39,043 nucleotides of DNA, from positions 1-39,043 of the forward strand of contig JBBDRW010000079.1 in NCBI GenBank assembly GCA_040905265.1, in the 5' to 3' direction. How positions within the stretch are numbered: the stretch's first letter is position 1; every line of letters starts with the position of its first letter. This document shows, piece after piece, positions 6,916 to 16,401 of the stretch. Made by a program: the position numbers and the translations under genes. The notes under the pieces were generated by a model that worked only from the letters and a program-made list of their open reading frames with translations, made no database searches and was not told the origin of the DNA. The DNA comes from JBBDRW01 sp040905265 (GTDB lineage Bacteria > Bacteroidota > Rhodothermia > Balneolales > Balneolaceae).

Positions 6916-9900
6916 ATGCAGATTAAGATAATAAAGAAGCTTTTCTTTATGTCTATGTGTACCGTTTGGGGAGTTGCAATAGGTCTTGTCTGTTCCACGG
7001 TGCTGATCGCCGGAACAAGTTCGGTTCAGACGATAGCTAATACTCAGACAATAGCTAATACGACGATATCCATTGAGGTTGAGGATGCCAGTATACCTGA
7101 TGCTTTTGAGGAAATTGAATCCAGGACGGTATTCAAGTTTCTCTATAATCGCTCAATTGTCGATAAAAGCACGAAGACGGTAACTCTGGACCATGAGTCC
7201 TCAACGGTTGAGGAGGTACTGATCGATATCTCTTCGCAAACCGGTGCGGGATTTCGACAGGTAGGGTACACCATTGCTGCAGACTTTCCTGAAGAGAAAG
7301 CATTTATTCCGGAGTTTGAAATTCAGGAGGTGATTAGTGGACAGGTGAGTGATTCGGATACGGGAGAGCCTCTTCCAGGAGTGAATATTGCTATCGAGGG
7401 TACTACCATTGGAACTACGACAGATTTTGAAGGTAACTTTCAGTTGTCCGTACCGTCTCTTCAGGAGACACTGGTTTTTTCTTTTATCGGTTACGAAACC
7501 CTTGACGTTCCGCTCAATGACCGGACGACTCTTTCCGTATCGTTGCAATCGATCACAATTTCCGGTGATGAACTTGTCGTTACAGCATTTGGTATTGCAC
7601 GGGAGGTTAAATCACTTACCTACAGTACTCAGAATGTAAATACTGAAACACTCTCCACCGCCCGGGAGACCAATGTCATGTCTTCCCTGGCCGGCCGGGT
7701 TGCAGGCTTGAATATTACGAATACAAGTGGTGGTCCGGGATCACCGACCAGAGTCAACCTCCGGGGAAATCGTTCATTTACCGGGGACAGTGAACCCTTG
7801 TATGTACTTGATGGAGTGCCGATTCGAGGCTTTCCCGAAGATATCAGTCCGGACGTGATAGAAAGCATTAACGTATTGAAAGGTGGTAATGCGGCAGCAC
7901 TGTATGGAAGCGCCGCCCAGAATGGTGTAATTGTTATCAACACCAACAGGGCGGAAGCAGGACAGGTGGATGTCAGTTTCAGCAGCAGTTTTACAGTCAG
8001 CGAACCAAACATCCTGATCGATTTTCAGAACGAATATGGCCAGGGGACGGGTGGCGTGTACGAACCCGGATCAGAATTTTCGTTTGGGCCCAGAATGGAG
8101 GGCCAACAGGTTCCGTTTTGGTCACCGGATCCCAATCACGAGTTGGCGGGATCAACGGTTGCACTGACCTCTCAACCCGATAACGTACGTGATGTATTCC
8201 AGAACGGGTACAATCTTGCAAACAATATTTCGGCCAACCTCGGGGGAGAGAAGACACAGACCGCTTTTTCCTACACCTATACCGATGCAGCAGGAGTTGT
8301 TCCCCGAAACACACTACAGAGAAATAACGTATCGGTACGGGTAAACAGCGAACTTGCACCAGGGTTGGATCTCGACAGCAGGGTTGCCTATACCCGGGGA
8401 GTACGTACCGACCCGCCACAGGCGACAGATACATACGTTGAATACTCGAATCCGATCCGGGCGGCGTATCGTATGCCGAGAAGTATACAGACTGTCCATT
8501 TTGAAGATTACGAGTATACCGATGTGGATGGAAATCTGACGCAAAATTATTTCAACCCGGGTTCCAATGGGGGGTTTAATCCATATTGGGCCATTCATAA
8601 TAATAAGACGGACCTGGTAAGAGAGCGGGTCATTGCGATGGGGTCCCTGACATATGATATACGGGACAATCTGTCCATTATGGCGAGAGCCGCTTTTGAC
8701 GGAAGCAATGCAGAGTCCAAAATTCGCTGGAATCAGGACAGCTATATTATTGCGGACAACGGTTATTACGAGGTCACTAAAAGTGATGCCCGAGAATTGA
8801 ACGCAGATTTTCTTTTGGCATACACAGAAACCCTGAGTGATGACTGGAGTGTGAATGCAAATTTGGGTGGAAATATACAGAAGTTCCGTAACTACTCTGT
8901 GCAAACCAATACCCAAAGGTCCGAAGGGCTTACTGTTCCCAATATGTTTTCCTTGCAGAATACACAGGGACTGGAAGTGAATGAAAGTATCGGTTCTCCG
9001 AGGGATGTTCAGTCTCTCTATGGGTTTGGACAGATCGGTTGGAGAGACGCCATATTTTTGGATATTACGGGTCGTAACGACTGGAGTTCAACACTGCCGT
9101 CCGAGAGTCGATCCTACTTCTACCCGTCTGTGGGGATATCAGCCGTACTTTCCGATTTGATACCGGACTTTCCCGAGTTTTTCTCCTTTGCAAGATTGAG
9201 AGCATCCTATGCAGAAGTAGGGAGTTCAGCTCCAAGTTTTGCACTGAGTCGTACGGCTAATGTGGTTGCCGGAGGGTCCGCCGGGTTCCTGAGAATATCC
9301 GGTTCCATACCCAACGAGGATTTGAAGCCGGAGCGCACAACATCCATTGAATTTGGTACGGACATGCGATTTTATCAGGGACGGCTAGGCCTCGATGTGA
9401 CCTACTATGAGACCACGACCGTAGATCAGCTTTTCAGTGTAGCATTGCCGCTGGGCTCCGGAGCGACTTCGTTCTTTACGAATGGCGGAGATATTCAGAA
9501 CAAAGGTTGGGAACTTTCCGTTAATGCGGCGCCTGTTCAAACTACGAATCTGATTTGGGACGTGAATCTGAATTGGAACCGTAATCGAAATGTTGTTGCG
9601 AAAATCTCTGATGAACTTGACCGGATTCAGATCGGTAGCGACTTCCTGCGCGAAGTCTTTCTGATTGAAGGCCGACCTTATGGAGAGACAACCTCACGCG
9701 GGTATGCACGAGATGACCTGGGTCGAGTCATTGTTGAGCAGAATGGGTTGCCACGACTCACTCCCGCCAGAAGTGATGTAGTGGTTGCCAACTACCAGGC
9801 GAACTGGATCGGAAGTGTTTACAACTCCCTGAGCTATCGAAACTGGAACTTTGGATTTCTGATCGATCACCGCCAGGGTGGTACCGTTGCATCAATGACA

Positions 9901-10374
9901 AATACATTGATCTACGCAGATGGGGTCACCAAGCAGACCCTCCATGGCCGTGATGGCGGGCTCATATTTGGAGAGAACTTCATGTCTCACGAAGAGACAA
10001 ATATGGTCGATACGAATGGGAATCTCACCGATTCCCCGAACACGGTTGCTATTGATGCCGAAACTTTCTGGAGAGCTGTTGGGGGGAGAAATGCTCCCGC
10101 CGGGGAGGTATTTGTCGAAGAAGCAACGAATACACGATTACGTGAGGTGACACTGGGATACAGTTTTGGAGCACGCCAGCTTTCCAGTATCGGATTGCCT
10201 TTCACACGAGTCAGCTTTTCACTTGTAGGCCGGAATCTGATGTTCATCTATCGAGCTTCAAACAATATTGATCCGGACCTGATGGCAGGGACGAACCGGA
10301 ATGTGGAAGGGTGGGAAATTCTGTCTCCACCGACTACCCGAAGTATCGGAGCCAGTCTGAAGGTCGACTTTTAA
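6916..10374 (+). CDS. SusC/RagA-family TonB-dependent receptor with STN domain (pair 1)
   Basis: An outer-membrane, TonB-driven importer working as the barrel of a SusCD complex. Order of parts: signal peptide (1-33), STN domain (about 51-118, ISIEVEDASIPDAFEEI), carboxypeptidase-regulatory-like domain (about 139-210, SGQVSDSDTGEPLPGVNI), plug (about 220-345, including VIESINVLKGGNAAALYGS) and a C-terminal beta-barrel ending in Phe (KVDF). At 1152 aa it has normal size. STN domains usually speak to a FecR anti-sigma factor, but no fecI/fecR pair is nearby. Residues 38-49 contain a short tandem duplication (QTIANT twice). The GAGGG ribosome site supports the start. Its SusD partner follows after 33 bases (from the preferred start), heading a long catabolic operon. 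Confidence 0.95.
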   Translation: MQIKIIKKLFFMSMCTVWGVAIGLVCSTVLIAGTSSVQTIANTQTIANTTISIEVEDASIPDAFEEIESRTVFKFLYNRSIVDKSTKTVTLDHESSTVEEVLIDISSQTGAGFRQVGYTIAADFPEEKAFIPEFEIQEVISGQVSDSDTGEPLPGVNIAIEGTTIGTTTDFEGNFQLSVPSLQETLVFSFIGYETLDVPLNDRTTLSVSLQSITISGDELVVTAFGIAREVKSLTYSTQNVNTETLSTARETNVMSSLAGRVAGLNITNTSGGPGSPTRVNLRGNRSFTGDSEPLYVLDGVPIRGFPEDISPDVIESINVLKGGNAAALYGSAAQNGVIVINTNRAEAGQVDVSFSSSFTVSEPNILIDFQNEYGQGTGGVYEPGSEFSFGPRMEGQQVPFWSPDPNHELAGSTVALTSQPDNVRDVFQNGYNLANNISANLGGEKTQTAFSYTYTDAAGVVPRNTLQRNNVSVRVNSELAPGLDLDSRVAYTRGVRTDPPQATDTYVEYSNPIRAAYRMPRSIQTVHFEDYEYTDVDGNLTQNYFNPGSNGGFNPYWAIHNNKTDLVRERVIAMGSLTYDIRDNLSIMARAAFDGSNAESKIRWNQDSYIIADNGYYEVTKSDARELNADFLLAYTETLSDDWSVNANLGGNIQKFRNYSVQTNTQRSEGLTVPNMFSLQNTQGLEVNESIGSPRDVQSLYGFGQIGWRDAIFLDITGRNDWSSTLPSESRSYFYPSVGISAVLSDLIPDFPEFFSFARLRASYAEVGSSAPSFALSRTANVVAGGSAGFLRISGSIPNEDLKPERTTSIEFGTDMRFYQGRLGLDVTYYETTTVDQLFSVALPLGSGATSFFTNGGDIQNKGWELSVNAAPVQTTNLIWDVNLNWNRNRNVVAKISDELDRIQIGSDFLREVFLIEGRPYGETTSRGYARDDLGRVIVEQNGLPRLTPARSDVVVANYQANWIGSVYNSLSYRNWNFGFLIDHRQGGTVASMTNTLIYADGVTKQTLHGRDGGLIFGENFMSHEETNMVDTNGNLTDSPNTVAIDAETFWRAVGGRNAPAGEVFVEEATNTRLREVTLGYSFGARQLSSIGLPFTRVSFSLVGRNLMFIYRASNNIDPDLMAGTNRNVEGWEILSPPTTRSIGASLKVDF

Positions 10375-10407
10375 TCGATTTTACTAATGAAATTTATGAG
10401 GATTGCC

Positions 10408-12045
10408 ATGTTTAAAAACGATAGATATAACCGTTTCAGAGGCATTGTATTTGTTTTGCTGTCAGCAGCGATGGTCGTTGTTACAAGCTGTACAGACACT
10501 TTTGACAGCTTGAACACGCCTACGGACCGGGTTGTGGCCGATGAGATCGATGCCTCCCTACTGGGCAAGGCGTTTGCGGACGCCCAGTGGAGAGGTGTCA
10601 GAGGAGGTGGCGGGAGTTTGCAGACCGGGAAAAACCTGTTTGCGGATCTTTATGCCCAGTACTTCGCAACGACATCTGCAAACTTCGATTCCGACCAGTT
10701 TGAGGAGATCGGAAGCTGGGTGAACGGAGGCGTCTGGAGGTCTATGTACGGGAACGGATTACGCTCTTTGTATTCAGTACAGACGTTCACGGAAGAGAAT
10801 GGGCTGCCGGTAGAGAATGCGATTGCCAATATCTGGTCTGCACACATCTTCCATCAGTTGTCCGACTATTTTGGCCCTATTATATACTCCGAATACGGAA
10901 ATGGTGAAAGGACGGTCCCATATGACTCACAGGAAGAAGTCTATTTGGGGCTCCTTGACAGGCTGGAGAGCGCTGCTAATGTTCTGGATTCAAATCGTGA
11001 CGCCACTCCTTTTGGACAAAACGACATCATTTTTGGTGGGGATGTTAACAAATGGATCTCCTATGCCAATTCACTTCGGCTGCGCCTGGCGATGCGAATC
11101 GTGTATGCGGAGCCCGACATTGCGGAAGAACACGCAGAAGCCGCTGTTGCTGCAGGTGTTATGATTGATAATGATGAGAATGCCTGGGTGGCCACTACGG
11201 ACAACAACCGCAACGATTTTACCCGTATCACAGAATGGATGGAGTTCCGAATGTCTGCGTCCATGGAGAGTGTACTGCTCGGTTATAATGATCCGAGAAT
11301 CGAGACAATGTACAGTGAAGCATCCCAGGAAGAGGATCAGACCCAGTGTGGTGCTTGTGGCTACAGGGGTTTGCGGAACGGGCTTCCAAGAGGAGACAAG
11401 AATCCGGAGTTGAACTTTATCTTCTCGGATATTGGCCCTGAGTATTTGCCGGGATCACGAGGTGGCGGGAATCCGCCGGTGGAAGTGATGCGCTCTTCCG
11501 AAGTCTACTTTCTTCGTGCAGAAGGAGCTCTTCGGGGATGGGATATGGGAGGAACTGCTCAGGAGTTGTATGAGGAAGGTATAGAACTATCAATTGAGGA
11601 GTGGGGTGTTGCCACGCCGGACGAAATTGATGACTATGTCAACAGTACAAATACCCCGGCTGAGTACACTTCCGGTTATCCAGATTCGAATCCGAACATT
11701 GACTATTCATGGGATATGCCCCCGCTTTCGGATATTCCGGTACAGTGGGACGATTCCGGTGATTTTGAGCGGAATCTGGAGCAGATTATTACTCAAAAAT
11801 GGATCGCTCTCTATCCGGAAGGTTTGGAGGCTTATGCAGAATACCGGCGAACAAAATATCCGAAACTTTATCCCATTATAGAATCCAGAAATCCAAATAT
11901 TCCGGAAGAAGGACAGGTTAGCCGTTTGACATTTGTTTCCAGTGAGTACAGTCAGAATCCTGAAGGGGTTGCAACCGGCATAGAAAAGCTCGGTGGTGAC
12001 GACGTAAACCATCTGAAACTTTGGTGGGATAAAAAAGAGGAATAA
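10408..12045 (+). CDS. SusD/RagB-family outer-membrane lipoprotein (pair 1)
   Basis: The substrate-capturing lid of the SusC importer just upstream. I prefer ATG 10408 over the in-frame 10387 because GAGGA sits five bases before it and the resulting signal peptide is of normal length. Lipobox VVTSC gives the acylated Cys28. The body is the SusD-like_2 type: NPTD-like start (LNTPTDRV), the region QLSDYFGPIIYSE, SLRLRLAMRI, EVYFLRAEGALRGW and ITQKWIALYPEGLEAYAEYRRT, all typical of this family. Two Cys (CGAC, near residue 312) are unusual for a SusD and might bind metal or form a disulfide. The ligand cannot be read from sequence, though the surrounding hydrolases suggest a peptide or amino-sugar-acid conjugate. 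Confidence 0.93.
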   Translation: MFKNDRYNRFRGIVFVLLSAAMVVVTSCTDTFDSLNTPTDRVVADEIDASLLGKAFADAQWRGVRGGGGSLQTGKNLFADLYAQYFATTSANFDSDQFEEIGSWVNGGVWRSMYGNGLRSLYSVQTFTEENGLPVENAIANIWSAHIFHQLSDYFGPIIYSEYGNGERTVPYDSQEEVYLGLLDRLESAANVLDSNRDATPFGQNDIIFGGDVNKWISYANSLRLRLAMRIVYAEPDIAEEHAEAAVAAGVMIDNDENAWVATTDNNRNDFTRITEWMEFRMSASMESVLLGYNDPRIETMYSEASQEEDQTQCGACGYRGLRNGLPRGDKNPELNFIFSDIGPEYLPGSRGGGNPPVEVMRSSEVYFLRAEGALRGWDMGGTAQELYEEGIELSIEEWGVATPDEIDDYVNSTNTPAEYTSGYPDSNPNIDYSWDMPPLSDIPVQWDDSGDFERNLEQIITQKWIALYPEGLEAYAEYRRTKYPKLYPIIESRNPNIPEEGQVSRLTFVSSEYSQNPEGVATGIEKLGGDDVNHLKLWWDKKEE

Positions 12046-12131
12046 CAAAAAAATTGCTTTATTGGTTGAGTGGAATTTAGTGAAAGGACAATCAATAATC
12101 AGAATCTGATTTGATTCAGCCAATACAGAAA

Positions 12132-13862
12132 ATGTACAGACAAACCGGACTTATTATCCTGCTCGCTGTTGGATTGTTCAGCTGTGTGGAAAAAGGCTCA
12201 AAGGATGCTCTTCCACCTGCTGATTCAGACAATGGCGGGCTGGTTCTTCCCAACGGATTTGAAGCGCTTGTGGTAGCAGACAGTTCCGGGCGCGCCCGGC
12301 ATATTGCTATTCACGATAAAGGAGATATCTACATCAAGTTGCGAGCTCCCGGTCACAGAGGTGTGGTTGCGTTACGCGATACAACGGGTGACGGCCGGGC
12401 AGATATTATTATCCAATTTGGTGATTTCGAAGATGATGGGGGGTATGGAACGACAGCTATGCGTAGCTACAACGGGTATATCTACTATAGCACGGCCGGA
12501 GCCGTTTACCGGCAACAGTTAAACCCGGGAGAGCTTGTTCCGACCAGTGAAGTGGAAGTGGTCCTGACGGACGATTACACGAATGCCGAACATGGGTATG
12601 AACACATCGCCAAGTCTGTCACATTTGACGATCAGGGGAAAATGTATGTTCCTTTCGGTTCGCCGGGCGATGTCTGTCAAAATCCGAAGAGAACTCCCGG
12701 TATGCCCGGACAGGATCCGTGCCCTGAGCTGGAAATGCATGGAGGAATCTGGCAGTTTGACGCAGACAAGATAAATCAGGTGCAGACTGATGGAATCCGC
12801 TATGCTACCGGTATTCGAAGTGTGGTCGCCATGGACTGGAATCCTCAAACAGGAGAGCTCTTTGCGGTTCAGCACGGGCGGGACAGCCTCCACCGAATGT
12901 GGCCGGGCTTGTACTCCCGATGGCAAAGCGCCCTACTGCCTTCTGAAGAGTTTATGGTGGTCAGTGAAGGATCCAACTACGGATGGCCCTACTGTTACTA
13001 CGATCAGATGATAGAAAAAAAGGTGTTGAATCCGGAGTATGGGGGAGATGGCGAGAAGGTGGGACGATGTCCAGATTATGACAACCCTCTTATCGGATTC
13101 CCGGGCCACCTTGCACCCAACGATCTCCACTTTTATCGGGGAGACCAGTTTCCGGACCGATACAAGAACGGCGCATTCATCGCCTTCCACGGATCGACCA
13201 TTCGGGCACCCTATCCGCAAGCCGGGTATTTTGTCGCTTTTGTACCGTTCGAAGGTGGACGGCCGAGTGGCGAGTGGGAAGTATTTGCAAACGGATTTGC
13301 AGGTGTGGATCCGATCGTGAGTACCAGCGAAGCACAGTACAGGCCCATGGGACTGGCCACCGGCCCCGATGGATCACTCTATCTGACGGATTCTGTCCAG
13401 GGAAAGGTTTGGAGAATCATGTACACGGGAGACAGGGAAAATTTTGGGAACGAAGACCTTGCACGTCTGGCCGAGGAGAAACAAACGGCAAGCAATATCC
13501 GAACCCCGGACGAAGTGGAAGACAACCTTGAAACGGAGGAGGTTGCAGGCGGAGAGCAGGTGTACAGAACCTATTGTGCAGCCTGTCATTTGCGCGATGG
13601 CCAGGGCTCGCCACCCCGATTCCCGCCGCTGGCAGAATCCGAATGGGTTACGGGAGACAAGGAGCGTCTGATCTCCGTGATTATCAATGGCCTTGAGGGA
13701 CCTATAGTCGTCGGGGGAGAGCACTACGATTTCCCGATGCCTGCACACAATTTTCTCGCGGACGAAGAGGTGGCGAGTGTGGCTACATACATCCGACAGA
13801 GCTTTGGAAACAGTGCAGGCGAAGTGACCGCAGAGGAGGTTCGCTCGTTTCGAGGCAAATAA
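12132..13862 (+). CDS. Lipoprotein PQQ-type sugar/aldose dehydrogenase fused to cytochrome c
   Basis: Probable periplasmic quinoprotein dehydrogenase. ATG 12132 is chosen because no ATG exists further upstream in frame; it gives MYRQTGLIILLAVGLFSC with lipid Cys18. Residues about 35-440 look like the glucose/sorbosone dehydrogenase propeller (ARHIAIHDKGDIYIKL, YGYEHIAKSVTFDDQGKMYVPFGSP-type repeats, GPDGSLYLTDSVQGKVWRI). The C-terminal 90 residues form a class I cytochrome c with CAACH (13575-13589) and a later Met in FPMPAHN as likely axial ligand. The fusion would pass electrons from substrate oxidation straight to the respiratory chain at the membrane. Substrate unknown; PQQ is inferred from the family. 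It lies 86 bases after susD in the same orientation. Confidence 0.85.
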   Translation: MYRQTGLIILLAVGLFSCVEKGSKDALPPADSDNGGLVLPNGFEALVVADSSGRARHIAIHDKGDIYIKLRAPGHRGVVALRDTTGDGRADIIIQFGDFEDDGGYGTTAMRSYNGYIYYSTAGAVYRQQLNPGELVPTSEVEVVLTDDYTNAEHGYEHIAKSVTFDDQGKMYVPFGSPGDVCQNPKRTPGMPGQDPCPELEMHGGIWQFDADKINQVQTDGIRYATGIRSVVAMDWNPQTGELFAVQHGRDSLHRMWPGLYSRWQSALLPSEEFMVVSEGSNYGWPYCYYDQMIEKKVLNPEYGGDGEKVGRCPDYDNPLIGFPGHLAPNDLHFYRGDQFPDRYKNGAFIAFHGSTIRAPYPQAGYFVAFVPFEGGRPSGEWEVFANGFAGVDPIVSTSEAQYRPMGLATGPDGSLYLTDSVQGKVWRIMYTGDRENFGNEDLARLAEEKQTASNIRTPDEVEDNLETEEVAGGEQVYRTYCAACHLRDGQGSPPRFPPLAESEWVTGDKERLISVIINGLEGPIVVGGEHYDFPMPAHNFLADEEVASVATYIRQSFGNSAGEVTAEEVRSFRGK

Positions 13863-13894
13863 AAGTAACAGGATAACGTGAAAAAATTGCAACC

Positions 13895-14545
13895 ATGTCC
13901 ATAGAACTCTATCCCCGATTTGCAGATCTGTATAGTGCAGTGCTGTGTGACGCTCTGGATAGCATGGGGTATAAAAACCAGGCATTTCGGACAACATTTC
14001 ACGACTATACAGAGTGCGAGACCGTCGTCGGTCGCGCAAAGACCACCTTGTGGGTCGAAATGTATCATGAAGATGACAACCCGTATGACCTGGAACTGAA
14101 AGCTGTTGACAGCTGCAACAGCGGTGAAGTGATTGTCTGTGCTGCGGGTGGCTCTGACCGCTCGGGTATTTGGGGAGAGCTTCTCACGACGGCAGCGATG
14201 AACCGGGGCTGTACGGGAGTGGTTGTGTACGGCTCGGTCCGGGATATCAAAAAGATGGAACGGATGAATTTTCCGGTTTTTGCTACCGGCAAGAACCCTT
14301 ACGACAGCCAGAACCGGCAACGGGTCGTTGATCTGGATGTTTCTGTTGTGATCGACGGTGTGACGATACAGCCCGGCGATCTTGTTTTTGGAGACGGGGA
14401 CGGCATTGTCGTCATTCCACAAAAGGTGGAAGAGGAAGCACTGGATCGCGCACACGAAAAAGTGAATTCCGAGAATATCTCCAGAGATGCGATCAAGAAG
14501 GGAATGAAGTCAGCAGAAGCCTATAAAAAATTTGGAGTGCTATAA
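13895..14545 (+). CDS. RraA-fold protein, probable class II 4-hydroxy-2-oxo-acid aldolase, cytoplasmic
   Basis: A member of the RraA/HMG-aldolase family, which cleaves 4-hydroxy-4-methyl-2-oxoglutarate-like acids to pyruvate or decarboxylates oxaloacetate with a divalent metal. The signature GELLTTAA (94-101) followed by YGSVRD with Arg116-Asp117 is present, and GDGDGIVVIP lies near the C-terminus. No signal peptide is seen, in contrast to the second RraA-like gene at 31549. At 216 aa it is normal size. Its stop overlaps the next start (TAATG at 14543-14547), so it is coupled to the RidA gene. A true RNase E regulator role is unlikely in this metabolic context. Confidence 0.88.
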   Translation: MSIELYPRFADLYSAVLCDALDSMGYKNQAFRTTFHDYTECETVVGRAKTTLWVEMYHEDDNPYDLELKAVDSCNSGEVIVCAAGGSDRSGIWGELLTTAAMNRGCTGVVVYGSVRDIKKMERMNFPVFATGKNPYDSQNRQRVVDLDVSVVIDGVTIQPGDLVFGDGDGIVVIPQKVEEEALDRAHEKVNSENISRDAIKKGMKSAEAYKKFGVL

Positions 14546-15156
14546 TGAAACGAATGAATCGTATAGAGTTCAGTAATTGGAAATATGTACCGATCGTCGC
14601 CCTCTTTTTGTCACTGACGATTGTTTCATGCAGCCGGACCGGAGATAGCGGATCCGTAGGCGAGTCGGGAAATGGAGTCGATACAGCCAATGAACTCGAC
14701 GCCGAACAGCGGGTCCGGGAACTTGACATTACGCTCCGGCCAATGGGAGAACCGACCAATAGTTTTGTGACTGCCGTACAGGCAGGGGATATGCTGTATC
14801 TGTCCGGCAGAGGACCTGTTCTGGAAGACGGAGAGTTTATGAGAGGCAAGGTTGGGATCGATCTGACCGTCGAAGAAGGGTACGAAGCGGCAAGACTTAC
14901 CGGGATTGACCTGCTGGCAGCACTGAAATCGGAACTGGGAGATCTGAACCGGGTGGTACGTATTGTCAAAGTGCTCGGGGTGGTGAACTCAAGTCTTGAG
15001 TTCGAGCAACATCCACAAGTGATCAACGGATTTTCGGATCTGATGGTCGATGTATTCGGAGAGAGAGGCCGTCATGCAAGATCCGCACTGGGTATGGGGT
15101 CTCTTCCCTTCGGAATTCCGGTCGAGATCGAGATGATTGTGCAGATCCGGGATTGA
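14545..15156 (+). CDS. RidA/YjgF-family lipoprotein (copy 1)
   Basis: RidA-family proteins hydrolyse reactive enamines and imines such as 2-aminoacrylate, released by PLP enzymes, to 2-oxo acids and ammonia. Most are cytoplasmic; this one has an N-terminal signal with lipobox TIVSC (Cys29) and a Ser/Gly/Asp-rich linker, so it is predicted to be tethered in the periplasm or outer membrane. The YjgF domain spans about 55-203, with LYLSGRGP, GDLNRVVRIVKVLG and GRHARSALGMGSLPFGIPVE, where the Arg in HARSALG corresponds to the carboxylate-binding Arg of active RidA. It is directly followed by a PLP enzyme predicted to be exported, a natural partner. Confidence 0.87.
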   Translation: MKRMNRIEFSNWKYVPIVALFLSLTIVSCSRTGDSGSVGESGNGVDTANELDAEQRVRELDITLRPMGEPTNSFVTAVQAGDMLYLSGRGPVLEDGEFMRGKVGIDLTVEEGYEAARLTGIDLLAALKSELGDLNRVVRIVKVLGVVNSSLEFEQHPQVINGFSDLMVDVFGERGRHARSALGMGSLPFGIPVEIEMIVQIRD

Positions 15157-15193
15157 TTTTGAAACGAACCCTCAACATACAAACAACGGAATT

Positions 15194-16399
15194 ATGAGTG
15201 TAAGCAGAAAAGAGATTCTCCGGTACCTGGCGGGGCTTCCGGTATTCGGAGCGTTTGCCGGGATTTCAGGCAGCAAGACAGACCCAAAACGAATATCTGC
15301 CACACCACGTCGGGACTATTTTAACGAGTTGGGTGTTCGCAAACTGATTAATGCCCGGGGTGCTTATACAACATTGACGGGCTCCCTCATGACGCCGGAA
15401 GTTGTCGATGCGATACAGTATGCTTCGGACCATTTTGTGAGCCTCATCGAGTTGAATGAAAAAGCCGGCGCGAGAATTGCCGAAATGCTGAACTGTGAGG
15501 ACGCCCATGTTTCTGCCGGGGCGGCATCTGCAATTACACTGGCAACAGCGGCAGCATTAACCGGAAGAGACCGAGAGAAAATGCGGGCGATTCCCCACCT
15601 GCCGGGCCCACAAAAAGAGGTGATTCTGCCAAGGGGCCACCGGATTTATGAACAGCAGTTTACCGCATGTGGCGTGAAGCTGGTGGAGGTGAACAGTGCT
15701 CGTGAAATGGAGCGTGCAATGAACGTGAATACCGTTTTGGCGTTCTACTACAATGCATACCGTGACCAGAAAATTTCCCGGGAAGAGTTTGTGAGGATCG
15801 GCCGGGAACATGAAGTCCCTACGTTCAACGACTGTGCTTCCGATGTTCCACCGGTCGAAAACCTGTTCAAATACATTGAGATGGGATTTGATCTGGTGAC
15901 CTTTTCGGGAGGCAAGGGGATTTCCGGCCCCCAAAGTGCCGGCCTGCTTTTTGGCCGCAAGGATCTGATTGAAGCGGCCCGGATGAACCACAGCCCGTAT
16001 GGGTCCATTGGCCGGGGAATGAAGGTCGATAAAGAGGAGATCATCGGGATAATGGTCGCCCTGGAAGTGTACCTCAAAAAAGATCATGACAATGAGCGTG
16101 CCACATGGGAGAGCTGGGTCTCCAGGCTTCAGGACGTTCTTTCGGATATTCGGGGCGTATCTACAGAGATGTATCTGCCACCCGTTGCGAACCATGTACC
16201 ACATTTGCGAATTACATGGGAGCATTCCGTGGTGAAAACCACACCTGGAGAGGTTGTCCAAAAACTTCGCCATGGCCATCCGTCTATCGAAGTAATGGCC
16301 AGTGAAGAAGATATAACACTCAATATGTTCATGGTACAGCCCCATGAGGTTGACATCATTGGACAACGAACAAAACAGGTGCTGATGGAGTCTGTTTAA
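15194..16399 (+). CDS. SelA-like/aminotransferase class V-fold PLP enzyme with Tat-like signal
   Basis: A fold-type I PLP protein of the SelA-like branch that includes D-glucosaminate-6-phosphate ammonia-lyase DgaE; these catalyse beta-elimination or related reactions on amino acids or amino-sugar acids. ATG 15194 is preferred because the longer frame would run 20 bases into ridA. It starts with SRKEILRYLAGLPVFGAFAG, an RK variant of a Tat signal, so the holoenzyme may be exported folded. The body shows INARGAYTTLTGS, SAGAASAITLATAAAL, a cofactor-Asp region (FNDCASDVPP) and FSGGKGISGPQSAGLL with the predicted PLP-binding Lys241. Its product would be an imine or enamine for the adjacent RidA. 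True selenocysteine synthesis is unlikely. Confidence 0.82.
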   Translation: MSVSRKEILRYLAGLPVFGAFAGISGSKTDPKRISATPRRDYFNELGVRKLINARGAYTTLTGSLMTPEVVDAIQYASDHFVSLIELNEKAGARIAEMLNCEDAHVSAGAASAITLATAAALTGRDREKMRAIPHLPGPQKEVILPRGHRIYEQQFTACGVKLVEVNSAREMERAMNVNTVLAFYYNAYRDQKISREEFVRIGREHEVPTFNDCASDVPPVENLFKYIEMGFDLVTFSGGKGISGPQSAGLLFGRKDLIEAARMNHSPYGSIGRGMKVDKEEIIGIMVALEVYLKKDHDNERATWESWVSRLQDVLSDIRGVSTEMYLPPVANHVPHLRITWEHSVVKTTPGEVVQKLRHGHPSIEVMASEEDITLNMFMVQPHEVDIIGQRTKQVLMESV

Positions 16400-16401
16400 T
16401 C

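Noticed and set aside
6916..7270. FecI/FecR-type signalling suggested by the STN domains of both SusC receptors.
   Set aside because: No fecR anti-sigma gene lies in the window, and the only ECF factor is SigZ-like, in a distant minus-strand island.
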